From Labilibaculum manganireducens (GTDB taxonomy: Bacteria; Bacteroidota; Bacteroidia; Bacteroidales; Marinifilaceae): a DNA stretch of 64,000 bases. The first letter of the stretch is position 1, and each line of letters begins with the position of its first letter. The notes under the pieces are model-generated. The model made no database searches and was not told the DNA's origin. It saw nothing but the letters and a program-made list of their open reading frames with translations. The stretch lies in assembly GCF_002843385.1 (NCBI RefSeq), contig NZ_MVDE01000006.1:124001-188000 (forward strand). The letters are read 5' to 3'. This document shows positions 1-9,981 of this stretch, one piece after another. Made by a program: the position numbers and the translations under genes.

Positions 1-81
1 TTATGAACAAAAAATTGAACAGTTTAATAATTCAGACGTGCAAAGGATTGAAAAATGAGCTTTCAGCTTACAGTATTTTTG

Positions 82-89
82 TATCTTCG
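82..89 (+). promoter_or_regulatory. Candidate -7 promoter element before the SLC13 transporter gene
   Basis: TATCTTCG followed by TACC resembles the Bacteroidota -7 box TAnnTTTG with one mismatch. It lies about 30 bases before the ATG at 120 and is one reason for preferring that start over the in-frame ATG at 3. No convincing -33 TTTG is visible; a TTTC at 61-64 is the nearest match. Confidence 0.3.
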
Positions 90-119
90 TACCTTAAACT
101 CAATCCAAAAACCTTATTT

Positions 120-1901
120 ATGCTCTCATTTGATGCGATCGTTGTATTAATCGTGTTGGTTTTTATTCTGATATCATTCTATAAAGAATGGGTTGGGCCT
201 GCTTTTACTTTCCTGATTGGAGTTGTTGTTCTTGGGATTTTTGGGATTCTTACTCCTTCAGAGATACTTGGTGGATTTGCCAATGATCAGGTTTTTGTCA
301 TTTTAATGCTCTTGTTGATTGGAGATATTATCAGGGATTTGGGTATTGTTGAAACTCTATTTGATAAGGTATTTCAAAAAGCCACTACTTATCGGCAATT
401 CATGGCACGCATGATATTTCTGGTGGGAGCTTTTTCAGCTTTTTTAAATAATACACCTCTTGTTGCTGTTATGATGCCATATGTGCATAATTGGAGCAAG
501 CGCAATAATATTTCTCCATCGAAATTATTAATTCCATTATCATACGCAGCTATATTGGGAGGATGTATAACTCTAATTGGCACATCCACAAACCTGATTG
601 TCAATGGTATGGTTATCGATCAGAAAATTATACCTGCATTGGGTTCTCTCGATATGTTTAGTTTTGCATATGTTGGAATTCCAATGATGCTTATTGGGTC
701 GATTTACCTTTTATTGGTAAGTAAGAAATGGTTGCCTGAGAAAGAGGATGTGTTGGGTGAATTTTCGGAAAATTCGCGAAAGTATATTGTTGAAGCGCAT
801 GTTAAATCCAATTCCGGTTTAATTGGAAAATCAATTGAAGAGGCTGATTTAAGAAATTTGAAAGGTCTTTACCTTTTTCAGATCAACCGGGGTGATGTTA
901 GAATTGCTGCAGTTTCGCATGAATACAGACTGGAAGAAGGTGATCGTTTATTGTTCGCAGGCGATACCGAAACCATTGCCGATTTGGTGCTTCCCAATTC
1001 AGGATTAACGCTTCCTACGGTTGGGATGCTGACTCATAAAAAGCATATTGAGGTTGTTGAAATTGTAATTTCTCATAACTCAACCTTGATATCCAAAACA
1101 GTTAAAGAGGCTAATTTTAGAGGCCATTTTGATGCTGCAGTAATTGGTATTCACCGAAATGGAGGTCGGGTAAGTGGTAAAATTGGGGAAGTAAAACTTC
1201 GTGCCGGTGATGTATTATTGCTTTTAGGAGGAGACGATTTTGTTGATCGTTCTCATTTGGTTCAGGATTTTTATTTTATATCGAAAGTAAAAGAATTCAG
1301 AAAGCAGGAGGCTTATAAAATATGGTTACTGCTTGGAGGAACGGTGTTGGCTGTTGTCTTGTCAGCCCTAAAAATTGTGCCTTTGTTCATGACTTTAATT
1401 GTGATGATTATTGTTATTCTGGCTTTGAAAATTTCTAATCCTAAAGATATTGCATCAAGGGTTGATTTTAATCTGGCTTTAATTATTTCTCTTGCCTTGG
1501 CATTTGGCACAGCCATGATAAAATCCGGATTGGCGGAGATCATTGCGGACCTGTTAATTTCAGTCTTTATTCCGTTAGGAAGAGTCGGTGTTTTATTTGG
1601 AATTTATTTAATTACATCGGTACTTGCTGCCTATATAACCAATAAGGCTGCTGTTGCTATTGTATTTCCTATTTCGCTTACAATAGCGTTAAATCTTCAT
1701 TTAAATCCGGAACCATTTGTATTGGTTGTAGCATTTGCAGCCGCAGCAAATTTCATGACTCCAATTGGTTATCAAACCAACTTAATGGTATATGGACCAG
1801 GAGGATATACCTTTAAAGATTTCTTCAAAATAGGATTTCCTCTGACCATTATTTATATGCTGGTTACTGTATTGATACTGTCATACATCTATTTTTATTA
1901 A
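120..1901 (+). CDS. SLC13/DASS-family permease with two TrkA-C (RCK_C) domains
   Basis: This is a probable inner-membrane sodium- or proton-coupled transporter of anions such as sulfate or dicarboxylates. It is about 593 residues if translation starts at 120. An in-frame ATG at 3 would add 39 residues that lack the hydrophobic character of the family N-terminus. Hydrophobic segments occupy roughly residues 1-200 and 395-590. Between them are two soluble RCK_C-like domains near residues 220-290 and 307-375, each carrying a glycine-rich 'EGDRLLF' or 'AGDVLLLLG' type strand. This hydrophobic/RCK_C/RCK_C/hydrophobic layout is typical of bacterial SLC13 proteins. The next gene, 45 bases downstream, is cysQ, so sulfate is an attractive substrate, but this is inferred from context only. 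Upstream sequence is outside the window. Confidence 0.88.
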   Translation: MLSFDAIVVLIVLVFILISFYKEWVGPAFTFLIGVVVLGIFGILTPSEILGGFANDQVFVILMLLLIGDIIRDLGIVETLFDKVFQKATTYRQFMARMIFLVGAFSAFLNNTPLVAVMMPYVHNWSKRNNISPSKLLIPLSYAAILGGCITLIGTSTNLIVNGMVIDQKIIPALGSLDMFSFAYVGIPMMLIGSIYLLLVSKKWLPEKEDVLGEFSENSRKYIVEAHVKSNSGLIGKSIEEADLRNLKGLYLFQINRGDVRIAAVSHEYRLEEGDRLLFAGDTETIADLVLPNSGLTLPTVGMLTHKKHIEVVEIVISHNSTLISKTVKEANFRGHFDAAVIGIHRNGGRVSGKIGEVKLRAGDVLLLLGGDDFVDRSHLVQDFYFISKVKEFRKQEAYKIWLLLGGTVLAVVLSALKIVPLFMTLIVMIIVILALKISNPKDIASRVDFNLALIISLALAFGTAMIKSGLAEIIADLLISVFIPLGRVGVLFGIYLITSVLAAYITNKAAVAIVFPISLTIALNLHLNPEPFVLVVAFAAAANFMTPIGYQTNLMVYGPGGYTFKDFFKIGFPLTIIYMLVTVLILSYIYFY

Positions 1902-1945
1902 TTGATAATTTCACAATCCTTAGGGATTGTTAAGTATAAAAACCT

Positions 1946-2761
1946 ATGAATTTTAGTAAAAGAAAAGAACTTCTTTTTGCGGCGGTAACTGCATCGTTAA
2001 AAGCCGGAAAAGAGATATTGGAGGTCTATAATTCCAAAGACTTTGAGATTCAAATTAAATCGGACAATAGTCCGTTGACAATTGCTGATCAAAGGGCGCA
2101 TCAAGCTATTGTGTCGATATTGGATGAGCTGGGTTTACCTGTTTTAAGTGAGGAGGGAGAACATTTGGGTTTCGAAATTAGAAAAAACTGGGAATATTGT
2201 TGGATCGTTGATCCGCTCGATGGCACGAAAGAATTCATAAAAAGGAACGATGAATTTACTGTGAACATTGCTTTAATTGAAAATGGAACATCAATTGCGG
2301 GTGTTATTTATGTACCTGTTTATAAGCAATTGTATTTTTCCGATAAGGAATTGGGCGCATTTAGAATGGATGATATTGTGGATTGGTCTGGTGATTTAGA
2401 TTCATTAGTCGGGCATTCCATAGCGCTGCCTCTTTCTCAGGATCGAAAGTCTGTTCGGGTGGTGGGATCTCGTTCTCACATGAATCAGGAAACGAAAGAT
2501 TTTATTTCGAAGCTGCAAGAGGAACACGGTAATGTTGAGTTAATATCAAAGGGAAGCTCCTTAAAACTGTGTATGATTGCAGAAGGAGAGGCTGATGTTT
2601 ACCCACGGTATGCTCCTACAATGGAATGGGATATTGCGGCAGGCCATGCAATTGTATCGGCTTCAGGAGGAAAGGTTTTGCATTTAAACTCCGGTGCTGA
2701 GATTTCATACAACAAGGAAGACCTTTTAAATCCTTGGTTCATCTGCAAAAGAGAATACTAA
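1946..2761 (+). CDS. cysQ: 3'(2'),5'-bisphosphate nucleotidase CysQ
   Basis: CysQ hydrolyses 3'-phosphoadenosine 5'-phosphate (PAP) to AMP and phosphate in the cytoplasm, removing a by-product of sulfate assimilation and sulfotransferase reactions. The 271-residue protein has the inositol-monophosphatase-family metal sites: an EEG motif near residue 68, DPLDGT with D89 and D92, and a WD motif with D229 near the C-terminus. The 'DGTKEF' continuation after DPLDGT is characteristic of CysQ rather than SuhB. The gene follows the SLC13 permease closely and in the same direction, and this pairing recurs in sulfur-assimilation operons. No cysD, cysN or cysC is in the window, so the rest of the pathway must lie elsewhere. 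Confidence 0.92.
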   Translation: MNFSKRKELLFAAVTASLKAGKEILEVYNSKDFEIQIKSDNSPLTIADQRAHQAIVSILDELGLPVLSEEGEHLGFEIRKNWEYCWIVDPLDGTKEFIKRNDEFTVNIALIENGTSIAGVIYVPVYKQLYFSDKELGAFRMDDIVDWSGDLDSLVGHSIALPLSQDRKSVRVVGSRSHMNQETKDFISKLQEEHGNVELISKGSSLKLCMIAEGEADVYPRYAPTMEWDIAAGHAIVSASGGKVLHLNSGAEISYNKEDLLNPWFICKREY

Positions 2762-2795
2762 ACAAACAATACATACAAACACAACAAATTTAGGA

Positions 2796-5615
2796 ATGAA
2801 AAAATCAATACTTGCCATATTGTTTTGTCTGTTTATTGGCAGCTTAATGGCACAAACAAATAAAATTCCATTAAGTCATGCCGACTATGATCATTGGAAA
2901 AACCTTAAAAATCAACAGATATCTGCTAACGGAGAATGGATCACTTATGAAGTGAATCCTCAGAAAGGAGATGGATATCTTTACCTGTATCAGGTAAGTA
3001 CGGGGAAGTTGGATTCTGTAGCCAGAGGATATCAGGCGATATTTTCGCCGGAAAGTGAAATTTTAAGTTTCAATATTAAAGCTCAGTTTGATACCATTCG
3101 GCAAGCAAAGGTGAAGAAGATTGAAAAGAAGGATTTGCCAAAAGATTCATTGGGGATTTGGAATTTAATGGCAGACAGCATTCTTCGATTTCCGGAATTG
3201 GAATCGTTTAAGATGCCTAAGGAAAAAGGAAATTGGATGGCCTTTTTATTGAAAATGCCTAAGGAAAAAAAGGATTCTTTGGCTAACGATTCGATTGAAA
3301 AGCCAGAAAAGAAAACTAAAGGTGAAAAGGGGGTGAAGGACAAAGAGAAAATTGAAAAAGGAGAGCTTGTAATTTTAAATTTCCTGTCGGGAAAAGACTA
3401 TCGATACAAAGATGTTTCCGATTATGCCTTATCTGAAAATGGAAATGCTGTTTCTTTTGTTCAGGTTGAAGGGGATAGTATTCAAACCTCAAAGGTGAAT
3501 TGGTTTACTGTTAATAAGGAGCAGGTTAAAACTGTATTCGAACAAGAAGGAATTGCAAAGAAAACATCTTTAGCACCTAATGGTGATCAGCTTTCTTTTA
3601 TTTTTTCTTCTGATACTCTCAAGAATAAAACTTTTGCTTTATACTATCAAAATATAAAACCTAATGAGCTAAAGGTTTTGGTGGATACCTTAAGTAAGGA
3701 TATTCAGAAAGATTGGACGGTAAGTGAGAATGGCGAAATATATTTCTCGAAAAATGGAGAGAAATTGTTTTTTGGAGTAGCTCCCAGACCGATTGATGAG
3801 CCAAAAGACACTCTGCTTGACGAGGAAAAATATCATGTTGATGTGTGGAACTGGAAAGATCCTTTGTTGCAGCCTCAACAGAAAGTACAAGCCGAAAAAG
3901 AGAAGAAAAGAACTTGGTTAGCCGTATATAATCCATTGGAGAATAAAGTTTTGCAGTTGGGAAATGAAACTTTACCTGATGTGAAATTGTATGATGATGG
4001 AAATTCAAAATTAGCACTTGGATCTTCATCATTGCCATATCAGCAATTGACATCGTGGGATGATTGGTATTCCGATTACTATGTAGTAGACACAAAAACG
4101 GGAAAGAAAGACATGGTGCTGGAAAAGAAAAATTCACGCGTTAATATTTCCCCTGCTCAGAAGTACTTGATCTGGTTCGAGACTCAGGATAGTATTTGGT
4201 ATTCGTATCAGATTGAGAATCGCAAAACGGTGGCATTAACAAAGAAGATAAAAGCTAATTTTTACGATGAAACTCATGATACTCCGAGTGATCCCAGTCC
4301 ATATGGAATAGTGGGATGGACAAAAGGAGATGAGTATGTAATTATTAGTGATCGATATGATTTTTGGAAGTTGGATCCGACAGGAGTGAAAGGTTCTGAA
4401 AATATTACCAATAGCTTTGGTCGTAGAAATAAGATTCGCTTCGATTACGTGAAATTGGATGAAGAGGAACTATTTATTGATTTGAAAAAGCCGGTTCTTT
4501 TGAGTGCGTTTCATGAGTTCACAAAAAAATCGGGTTTTTACCGCTTACAGCAAGATGAAGAACCCGAAGAATTGGTTTTTGAGGATGCAGGTTTCAATAG
4601 TCCTTTGAAAGCAAAAAAAGCAAACCAATTGATATGGAAACGATCTACTTTTAAAGATTATCCAAATTTGTGGACTGGTAACATGAGGTTTACAAATTCA
4701 AAACAAGTATCGGATGCGAATCCACAGCAGAAAAATTACCTTTGGGGAGATGTTGAATTGGTGAAATGGACTTCGGGTGATGGTGAAGAATTGCAAGGTT
4801 TATTGTACAAGCCTGAAAATTTCGATCCAAATAAAAAATATCCAATGTTAGTTTATTTTTATGAGAGAAGTTCCGATGCATTGCATCGTCACCACGTGCC
4901 GCAACCCAATTGGTCAATTATCAATCCCAGCTATTGTGTGAGTAATGATTACCTGATATTTATGCCTGATATCACCTATCATAAAGTCGGATATCCTGGC
5001 GAATGTGCATATAGTGCTGTTGTAACTGGAACTCTGAGCATGCTGGATCGTTATTCTTTTATCGATAAGAAAAATATTGGATTGCAAGGTCAAAGCTGGG
5101 GCGGATATCAAATTGCTTATTTGGTAACAAGAACAAATTTGTTTAAATGTGCAATGGCCGGGGCTCCCGTATCCAACATGACATCAGCTTATGGTGGAAT
5201 TCGTTGGGGAACAGGTATGAGCAGAATGTTTCAGTACGAGCACACACAAAGTCGTATTGGAGGAACTCTTTGGAACAGCACATTGCAATACATAGAGAAC
5301 TCGCCGATATTTTATGCGCCAAAAATTGTAACTCCCTTACTAATGATGCACAATGATCATGATGGCGCAGTACCTTGGTACCAGGGGATTGAATTGTTTG
5401 TAGCGATGCGGCGTTTGCAAAAACCTTGTTGGTTGTTATCCTATAACGATGAAGATCATAATCTAAAAAAGCGGCCAAACAGAGTGGATTTATCCATCAG
5501 AACCATGCAGTTTTTTGACTATTATCTGAAAGGAAAACCAGCTCCTGAATGGATGGTAGATGGGATTCCGGCTGTTGAAAAAGGAATTACAGATGGTTAC
5601 GATTTAAAGAAATAG
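2796..5615 (+). CDS. Secreted S9-family (prolyl oligopeptidase-type) serine peptidase
   Basis: This 939-residue protein begins with a clear signal peptide (basic start, hydrophobic core, cleavage after about residue 19 at 'SLMAQ'), so it probably acts in the periplasm or at the outer membrane. The N-terminal two thirds is a predicted beta-propeller-like region with a lysine/glutamate-rich insertion near residues 150-185. The C-terminal third is an alpha/beta-hydrolase domain. The nucleophile lies in GQSWGG (S767), the acid is probably D856 in the 'HNDHDGAVP' segment, and the histidine is H888 in 'EDHNL', giving an intact triad. Its function is likely peptide degradation for nutrition or turnover. 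It follows cysQ by 34 bases and is closed by a hairpin terminator at 5633. Confidence 0.92.
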   Translation: MKKSILAILFCLFIGSLMAQTNKIPLSHADYDHWKNLKNQQISANGEWITYEVNPQKGDGYLYLYQVSTGKLDSVARGYQAIFSPESEILSFNIKAQFDTIRQAKVKKIEKKDLPKDSLGIWNLMADSILRFPELESFKMPKEKGNWMAFLLKMPKEKKDSLANDSIEKPEKKTKGEKGVKDKEKIEKGELVILNFLSGKDYRYKDVSDYALSENGNAVSFVQVEGDSIQTSKVNWFTVNKEQVKTVFEQEGIAKKTSLAPNGDQLSFIFSSDTLKNKTFALYYQNIKPNELKVLVDTLSKDIQKDWTVSENGEIYFSKNGEKLFFGVAPRPIDEPKDTLLDEEKYHVDVWNWKDPLLQPQQKVQAEKEKKRTWLAVYNPLENKVLQLGNETLPDVKLYDDGNSKLALGSSSLPYQQLTSWDDWYSDYYVVDTKTGKKDMVLEKKNSRVNISPAQKYLIWFETQDSIWYSYQIENRKTVALTKKIKANFYDETHDTPSDPSPYGIVGWTKGDEYVIISDRYDFWKLDPTGVKGSENITNSFGRRNKIRFDYVKLDEEELFIDLKKPVLLSAFHEFTKKSGFYRLQQDEEPEELVFEDAGFNSPLKAKKANQLIWKRSTFKDYPNLWTGNMRFTNSKQVSDANPQQKNYLWGDVELVKWTSGDGEELQGLLYKPENFDPNKKYPMLVYFYERSSDALHRHHVPQPNWSIINPSYCVSNDYLIFMPDITYHKVGYPGECAYSAVVTGTLSMLDRYSFIDKKNIGLQGQSWGGYQIAYLVTRTNLFKCAMAGAPVSNMTSAYGGIRWGTGMSRMFQYEHTQSRIGGTLWNSTLQYIENSPIFYAPKIVTPLLMMHNDHDGAVPWYQGIELFVAMRRLQKPCWLLSYNDEDHNLKKRPNRVDLSIRTMQFFDYYLKGKPAPEWMVDGIPAVEKGITDGYDLKK

Positions 5616-5632
5616 ATTATTAAAATGGTTAT

Positions 5633-5660
5633 AATGCGTCCTTTTCAGAACGCATTTTTT
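5633..5660 (+). terminator. Rho-independent terminator after the S9 peptidase gene
   Basis: A 7-bp stem AATGCGT/ACGCATT with a 10-base loop is followed directly by a T run, 17 bases after the peptidase stop codon. Confidence 0.85.
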
Positions 5661-5695
5661 GTATTCTGATCTTTCTATCAATTGGGACATGGAAA

Positions 5696-5727
5696 AACGC
5701 CTCGATTCCGGATGGAAAAGAGGCGTT
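5696..5727 (-). terminator. Hairpin with minus-strand terminator layout
   Basis: AACGCCTC and GAGGCGTT form an 8-bp perfect stem around a 16-base loop. Read on the minus strand, the stem is followed by a T run (complement of 5693-5697), as in an intrinsic terminator. No annotated minus-strand gene ends here, so it would terminate an unseen small transcript or antisense transcription into the peptidase gene. Confidence 0.45.
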
Positions 5728-5987
5728 CGAATTAGTGTTTGTAGGTGTGTTGTTGTGTGTTTGTTGTTGTTTTACTTCGGCTGTTAACCTATATTTTTAA
5801 GATCAACGATTTACAAAAAATCTGATGTTTGTATTAGTACTATTTGCTAGCAAAGTAAATATGTTTCGGTATTATTTCATATATTTATTAAATAATTAAG
5901 TAATAATTGTTGCAAATATAAGTTTTAGACCTTTTTTTTACTAAAGGTGATTGTGCAAACGTTGTAAAAGGAGTAATTTTTTCTGAT

Positions 5988-6449
5988 ATGGAGAATTTAG
6001 ATCAAACGGATAAAACAATTCTGAGAATACTTCAGAATGATTCAAAGAAGACGGCCAAGGAAATTGCGTCGATGCTAAATCTTACGGTATCACCTGTTTA
6101 CGAGAGAATTAGGAGGTTGGAGAATCAAGGCTTCATTAAAAAATATGTGGCTATTCTTGATAAAATGAGAATAGGTAAAGCCGTTACAGTAATGTGTCAG
6201 GTTTCCATGCGATATCATAATGAGGCTTTTATTGATGAATTCGAAGAACAAATTCAGGATTTACAAGAAGTTCAGGAATGTTATCATGCGGTTGGTCAGG
6301 TCGATTTTATTCTTAAAATTCATGTCGGAAGTCTGGAGGAATATCATGAATTTTTACGTTATAAACTTTCTAAAATTAAAAACATAGGAGTGCTGAATAG
6401 TATATTTTTGATTAAGGAAATCAAACAAACATCTGAGTATTATATATAA
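5988..6449 (+). CDS. Lrp/AsnC-family transcriptional regulator
   Basis: This 153-residue protein has the two-domain Lrp/AsnC architecture. Residues 1-55 form an N-terminal winged helix-turn-helix; 'LDQTDKTILRILQNDS' and 'TVSPVYERIRRLE' cover the recognition region. Residues 65-150 form a C-terminal RAM (ligand-binding, oligomerising) domain with the usual 'CYHAVGQVDFILKIHV' strand. Such proteins are feast/famine regulators that sense amino acids or related metabolites and bind DNA as dimers to octamers. The gene stands alone, flanked by noncoding DNA on both sides, so the sequence does not show its regulon. The neighbouring sensor kinase on the same strand, 108 bases on, is probably transcribed separately. 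Confidence 0.92.
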   Translation: MENLDQTDKTILRILQNDSKKTAKEIASMLNLTVSPVYERIRRLENQGFIKKYVAILDKMRIGKAVTVMCQVSMRYHNEAFIDEFEEQIQDLQEVQECYHAVGQVDFILKIHVGSLEEYHEFLRYKLSKIKNIGVLNSIFLIKEIKQTSEYYI

Positions 6450-6557
6450 TAGGTACTGTTGAGCTAAAGAATTTATGCTTATTTCTAATAAATTCCTGAT
6501 GTTGTTTTAGTAACTTGTGATAAGCTAATTCGGTTTTATTAGGCAATATCTTAATTC

Positions 6558-9500
6558 ATGACTGATAACAATCAACATATGTCTTCTGATGCATTCGAAA
6601 GAATACTTTCCGAATACAAGGAAAGAATTGCTGAGTTGGAAAAGCAGGTTGAGGAATTGAATAAGGAAAGAGATTGTTACTCAGAAAGCCTCGGAAAAAA
6701 GAATATCGTTAACAGGGCTGATCTTCTTTATAATGCTACAAATCAAGGAATACTAATTCGAAATCAGGACGGGAAGATAATTTATGCAAACCCTTCCGCA
6801 TCAAAAATATTAGGTGTTGAAAAGGAATTTTTACTCAACATTGAAAGCTTTGAACCAAGAATAAAGAACATCCTTGCAGATGGTTCTTTAATGACCAAGG
6901 AAACACACCCTGCAAAAATTGCCCTGACTACAGGCAAAGAGGTGACTAATTCCATACTTGGCGTATATAATCCTCAAAAACAAGCTTATATCTGGATTAG
7001 TATTACAGCAACACCTTTAATGAATAAGGAAACGGGATTGAGCGAAGAAGTCTTTACCATATTTGAAGATATCACAGAAAGGTTAGCTGCAGAAAAACGT
7101 TTGAAAGAAAGTGAGGCAAAAGCAAATGCCTTGCTGGAAACAATTCCCGATTTAATTTTAAGAATATCAAGAGATGGAAAGGTAATTGATCTTCATGGAG
7201 AGGAGAAAGGCTTATTCCGAAATGAGGAATCAATTGTTGGTTTGGATATCCGAAAAGTATTTGAGGAGAATTTGACTCGTGAGTTTGCGAATTCTATGGA
7301 GGCGGCCTTGGATACCGGGAAAGTGCAGGTTTTTGATTATCGGCTTAGAATAGAAGGTAGAGGAGTTTGTTATTTTGAGTTCAGAATCAGCAGCAGCGGT
7401 GAAAGAGAAATTACCGCAATTGTAAGAAATGTAACAGAGCAAAAAAAATTACAGCGTAAATCCATCGAGGCTACCAGACGGTTATCAACTTTAATGGGTA
7501 ATCTTACGGGTATGATTTACAGGTGTTTGGCTGATGAGTCCTGGACTATGTTGTACGTTAGTCAGGGAAGTTTAAGCTTAACTGGGTATACGCCCGAAGA
7601 ATTAAATTATAATTCACATGTTGCTTATAATGATATAATACATCCTGAAGATCGGGATTTTGTTGCACGAGTCGTTAATGAAGCAAGTTCAAAAAATAAA
7701 AGATTTACAATTGAGTATAGAATCATTAGTAAAGACGGGACTCTTAAATGGGTGTTTGAGCAGGGAATTACTATAAAAGATCAAAAGAGCCGACCTTTAT
7801 TTATTGAAGGATACATAGCTGATGTTACTGATAGTAAGATTTCTGAGCAGAATTTAATACAAAGTGAAAACAAGTTTCGAATACTTTTTAATTCTTTAAA
7901 CGATGCTGCTTTTGTTCATCCATGGGATGATTTTAATTTTCAAAAATTTGTTGAAGTTAATGATGCTGCCATTAAGCGTTATGGTTATTCCCGGGATGAG
8001 TTTTATAAACTTACTTTGGTAAATTTAAGATTAAAAGACGAACATTTTGACAGTGAGATAAATGCCATAAGAGAGGCTTTGCGAAATGAAGGAAAAGTCT
8101 CTTTTGAGACGAATTATTTAACCAAATCAGGTGAAATTATTCCTGTTGTAATTAATTCTAATTTAATTGATTTAAATGGAACCAGATTCATTCAATCTAT
8201 TGTTCGGGATGTTAGTTATCGAAAGGGATCAGAGGCTCGGTTAAAGCATAAAACGGAAATAGAAAAATTACTAATTGATATTTCTGCTGATTTTATTGGC
8301 TCTTCTTTAAGCGATATAGATCAGTTAATTAATCGTGCATTAAAGAATATAAGTGAATTTACGAATACAGATAGAAGTTATGTGTTTTTGTTTGAGGAAA
8401 ATAGAATTTCATTAAATAATACTCACGAATGGTGTCGGGAAAGTGTTGTTTCTATGAAAGAGATTTCACAAAATTTGTCAATAGAAGATTTTCAACAGTG
8501 GATTAAAAAATTTAAGCAACGCAAGCACCTTTATCTCCCTTTATCCAAACTTTCTTCAAAAGAAATACAGAAAAAGCTGGGTAATTTTCATTCCGATCTT
8601 AAATCATTATTAGTTCTTCCAATCTTGTCACATGAGTCCTTACTGGGTTTTGTAGGTTTCGATTCTGTTTTTCATGATAAAGAATGGGATTCGGAAGATA
8701 TTAACTTGCTCTATACCTTTGCTGACGTATTAGCAGGAGTAATTAGCCGGAGAAAATTTGAACAAAAACTCATATTTGCAAAAGAAAAGGCAGAAGAAAG
8801 TGATCAATTGAAATCTGCATTTCTGGCATCTATGTCTCACGAATTAAGAACCCCTTTAAATGCGATTATAGGATTTAGTGGATTGGTTAATTCAAATTCG
8901 GCAATTGACAGAATTGTGAAATGGAATGAGATCATCAAGTTAAGTGGGCAGCATTTGTTGAAAATAATTGAATCGATATTCGATGTATCACTTCTTCAGA
9001 CAAAAGAGGCTAAAGTTAAAAAAGAGGATTTTTCTTTGTCTGAATTATTTTTAACATTGCAACAATATGTAAAATCAGAAATAAATAAGAGCAATAAGTC
9101 GAATCTGGCAATACGGTTAAAATGCACTCCTGATGATGACAACTTGTATTTGAATTCGGATAAAACAAAATTGATACAGTTAATAACCAATCTTTTGAAT
9201 AATGCAATAAAGTACACAGAATCAGGAATAATTACGTATGGATATCAGGTTGAAGGATCGGATATTACCTTCTATGTGTCGGATACTGGAATTGGTATTT
9301 TGCCGGAGCATACAAAAATTATTTTCGATATTTTCCGACAGGTTGACGAAACCGGTTTGGGCATGCAGTCAGGTGTTGGTTTAGGCTTGGCTATTTGTAA
9401 AGAGATTTCGAATTTGCTGAATGGTGAATTGTGGCTTGAATCAGAAAAGGGAAAAGGGTCGGTTTTCTATTTTAGATTAAGAGATGTGGTTCATTCACAA

Positions 9501-9938
9501 CAGAGAAAAACAGAGGGTTTTGAAAAGAGATTTCCGATACCTTTATTAAGAAATGAGACCATTCTTGTTGTTGAGGATATTGAATTTAATTATTTGTTGA
9601 TTGAAGAAATTTTGGCTCCAACTTCAGTAAAAGTAATATGGGCAAAAAATGGAATGGAGGCTGTAAAAATTATAGAAGATAAAACAGATGTTGATTTAAT
9701 ATTGATGGACGTTAAAATGCCTGTCATGGATGGATATAAAGCATCAAAACAGATATTAAAGATGAATCCAAATATTCCGATAATTGCACAAACGGCATAC
9801 GCTTTGAAAGAAGATGAAAAGAAGATATTAGAGAAAGGTTTTAAGGGATATATTTCAAAACCAATTGATAAATATGTCTTGTATCGGGTTTTGTATGAGT
9901 TTCTTTATCCTAAAACTATAAAGGAGAAAAAAAAATAA
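6558..9938 (+). CDS. Multi-PAS/GAF hybrid sensor histidine kinase with receiver domain
   Basis: This is a signal-transducing kinase of 1126 residues. A short coiled coil (about residues 10-45) is followed by four PAS-like sensory modules (roughly 55-170, 185-300, 305-430 and 440-555) and a GAF-like domain (about 565-735). A HisKA dimerisation domain follows with phosphoacceptor H761 in 'SMSHELRTPLN', then an HATPase domain with 'LINNAIKYT'-type N box and DTGIGI/GLGL G boxes, and a C-terminal receiver with phosphoacceptor D1051 in 'LMDVKMPVMDG'. There is no signal peptide or obvious membrane helix, so it probably senses cytoplasmic signals. The partner output protein is not adjacent. It converges on the phytase gene and shares a bidirectional terminator with it. 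Confidence 0.93.
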   Translation: MTDNNQHMSSDAFERILSEYKERIAELEKQVEELNKERDCYSESLGKKNIVNRADLLYNATNQGILIRNQDGKIIYANPSASKILGVEKEFLLNIESFEPRIKNILADGSLMTKETHPAKIALTTGKEVTNSILGVYNPQKQAYIWISITATPLMNKETGLSEEVFTIFEDITERLAAEKRLKESEAKANALLETIPDLILRISRDGKVIDLHGEEKGLFRNEESIVGLDIRKVFEENLTREFANSMEAALDTGKVQVFDYRLRIEGRGVCYFEFRISSSGEREITAIVRNVTEQKKLQRKSIEATRRLSTLMGNLTGMIYRCLADESWTMLYVSQGSLSLTGYTPEELNYNSHVAYNDIIHPEDRDFVARVVNEASSKNKRFTIEYRIISKDGTLKWVFEQGITIKDQKSRPLFIEGYIADVTDSKISEQNLIQSENKFRILFNSLNDAAFVHPWDDFNFQKFVEVNDAAIKRYGYSRDEFYKLTLVNLRLKDEHFDSEINAIREALRNEGKVSFETNYLTKSGEIIPVVINSNLIDLNGTRFIQSIVRDVSYRKGSEARLKHKTEIEKLLIDISADFIGSSLSDIDQLINRALKNISEFTNTDRSYVFLFEENRISLNNTHEWCRESVVSMKEISQNLSIEDFQQWIKKFKQRKHLYLPLSKLSSKEIQKKLGNFHSDLKSLLVLPILSHESLLGFVGFDSVFHDKEWDSEDINLLYTFADVLAGVISRRKFEQKLIFAKEKAEESDQLKSAFLASMSHELRTPLNAIIGFSGLVNSNSAIDRIVKWNEIIKLSGQHLLKIIESIFDVSLLQTKEAKVKKEDFSLSELFLTLQQYVKSEINKSNKSNLAIRLKCTPDDDNLYLNSDKTKLIQLITNLLNNAIKYTESGIITYGYQVEGSDITFYVSDTGIGILPEHTKIIFDIFRQVDETGLGMQSGVGLGLAICKEISNLLNGELWLESEKGKGSVFYFRLRDVVHSQQRKTEGFEKRFPIPLLRNETILVVEDIEFNYLLIEEILAPTSVKVIWAKNGMEAVKIIEDKTDVDLILMDVKMPVMDGYKASKQILKMNPNIPIIAQTAYALKEDEKKILEKGFKGYISKPIDKYVLYRVLYEFLYPKTIKEKKK

Positions 9939-9966
9939 GAGCAGACTTTTAAAGCCTGCTCTTTTT
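9938..9966. terminator. Bidirectional terminator between the kinase and phytase genes
   Basis: AGAGCAG and CTGCTCT form a stem around an 11-base loop. T runs follow on the plus strand and, from the preceding A run, also on the minus strand, so it fits both converging genes. Confidence 0.85.
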
Positions 9967-9981
9967 AGATTATACAGTCCG

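Larger units (their letters stand above)
5616..5987. other. Noncoding gap between the S9 peptidase and lrp genes
   Basis: The 372-base gap holds the peptidase terminator and a second hairpin (5696-5727) oriented as a minus-strand terminator. A G/T-rich stretch at about 5732-5775, read on the minus strand, is an unstructured A/C-rich tract. About 180 AT-rich bases then lead to the lrp start. No ORF with coding character was seen. Confidence 0.6.

Noticed and set aside
3661-4137. 158-residue minus-strand frame inside the S9 peptidase gene
   Set aside because: It is antisense to a well-supported coding sequence and has no domain, signal or start context of its own.
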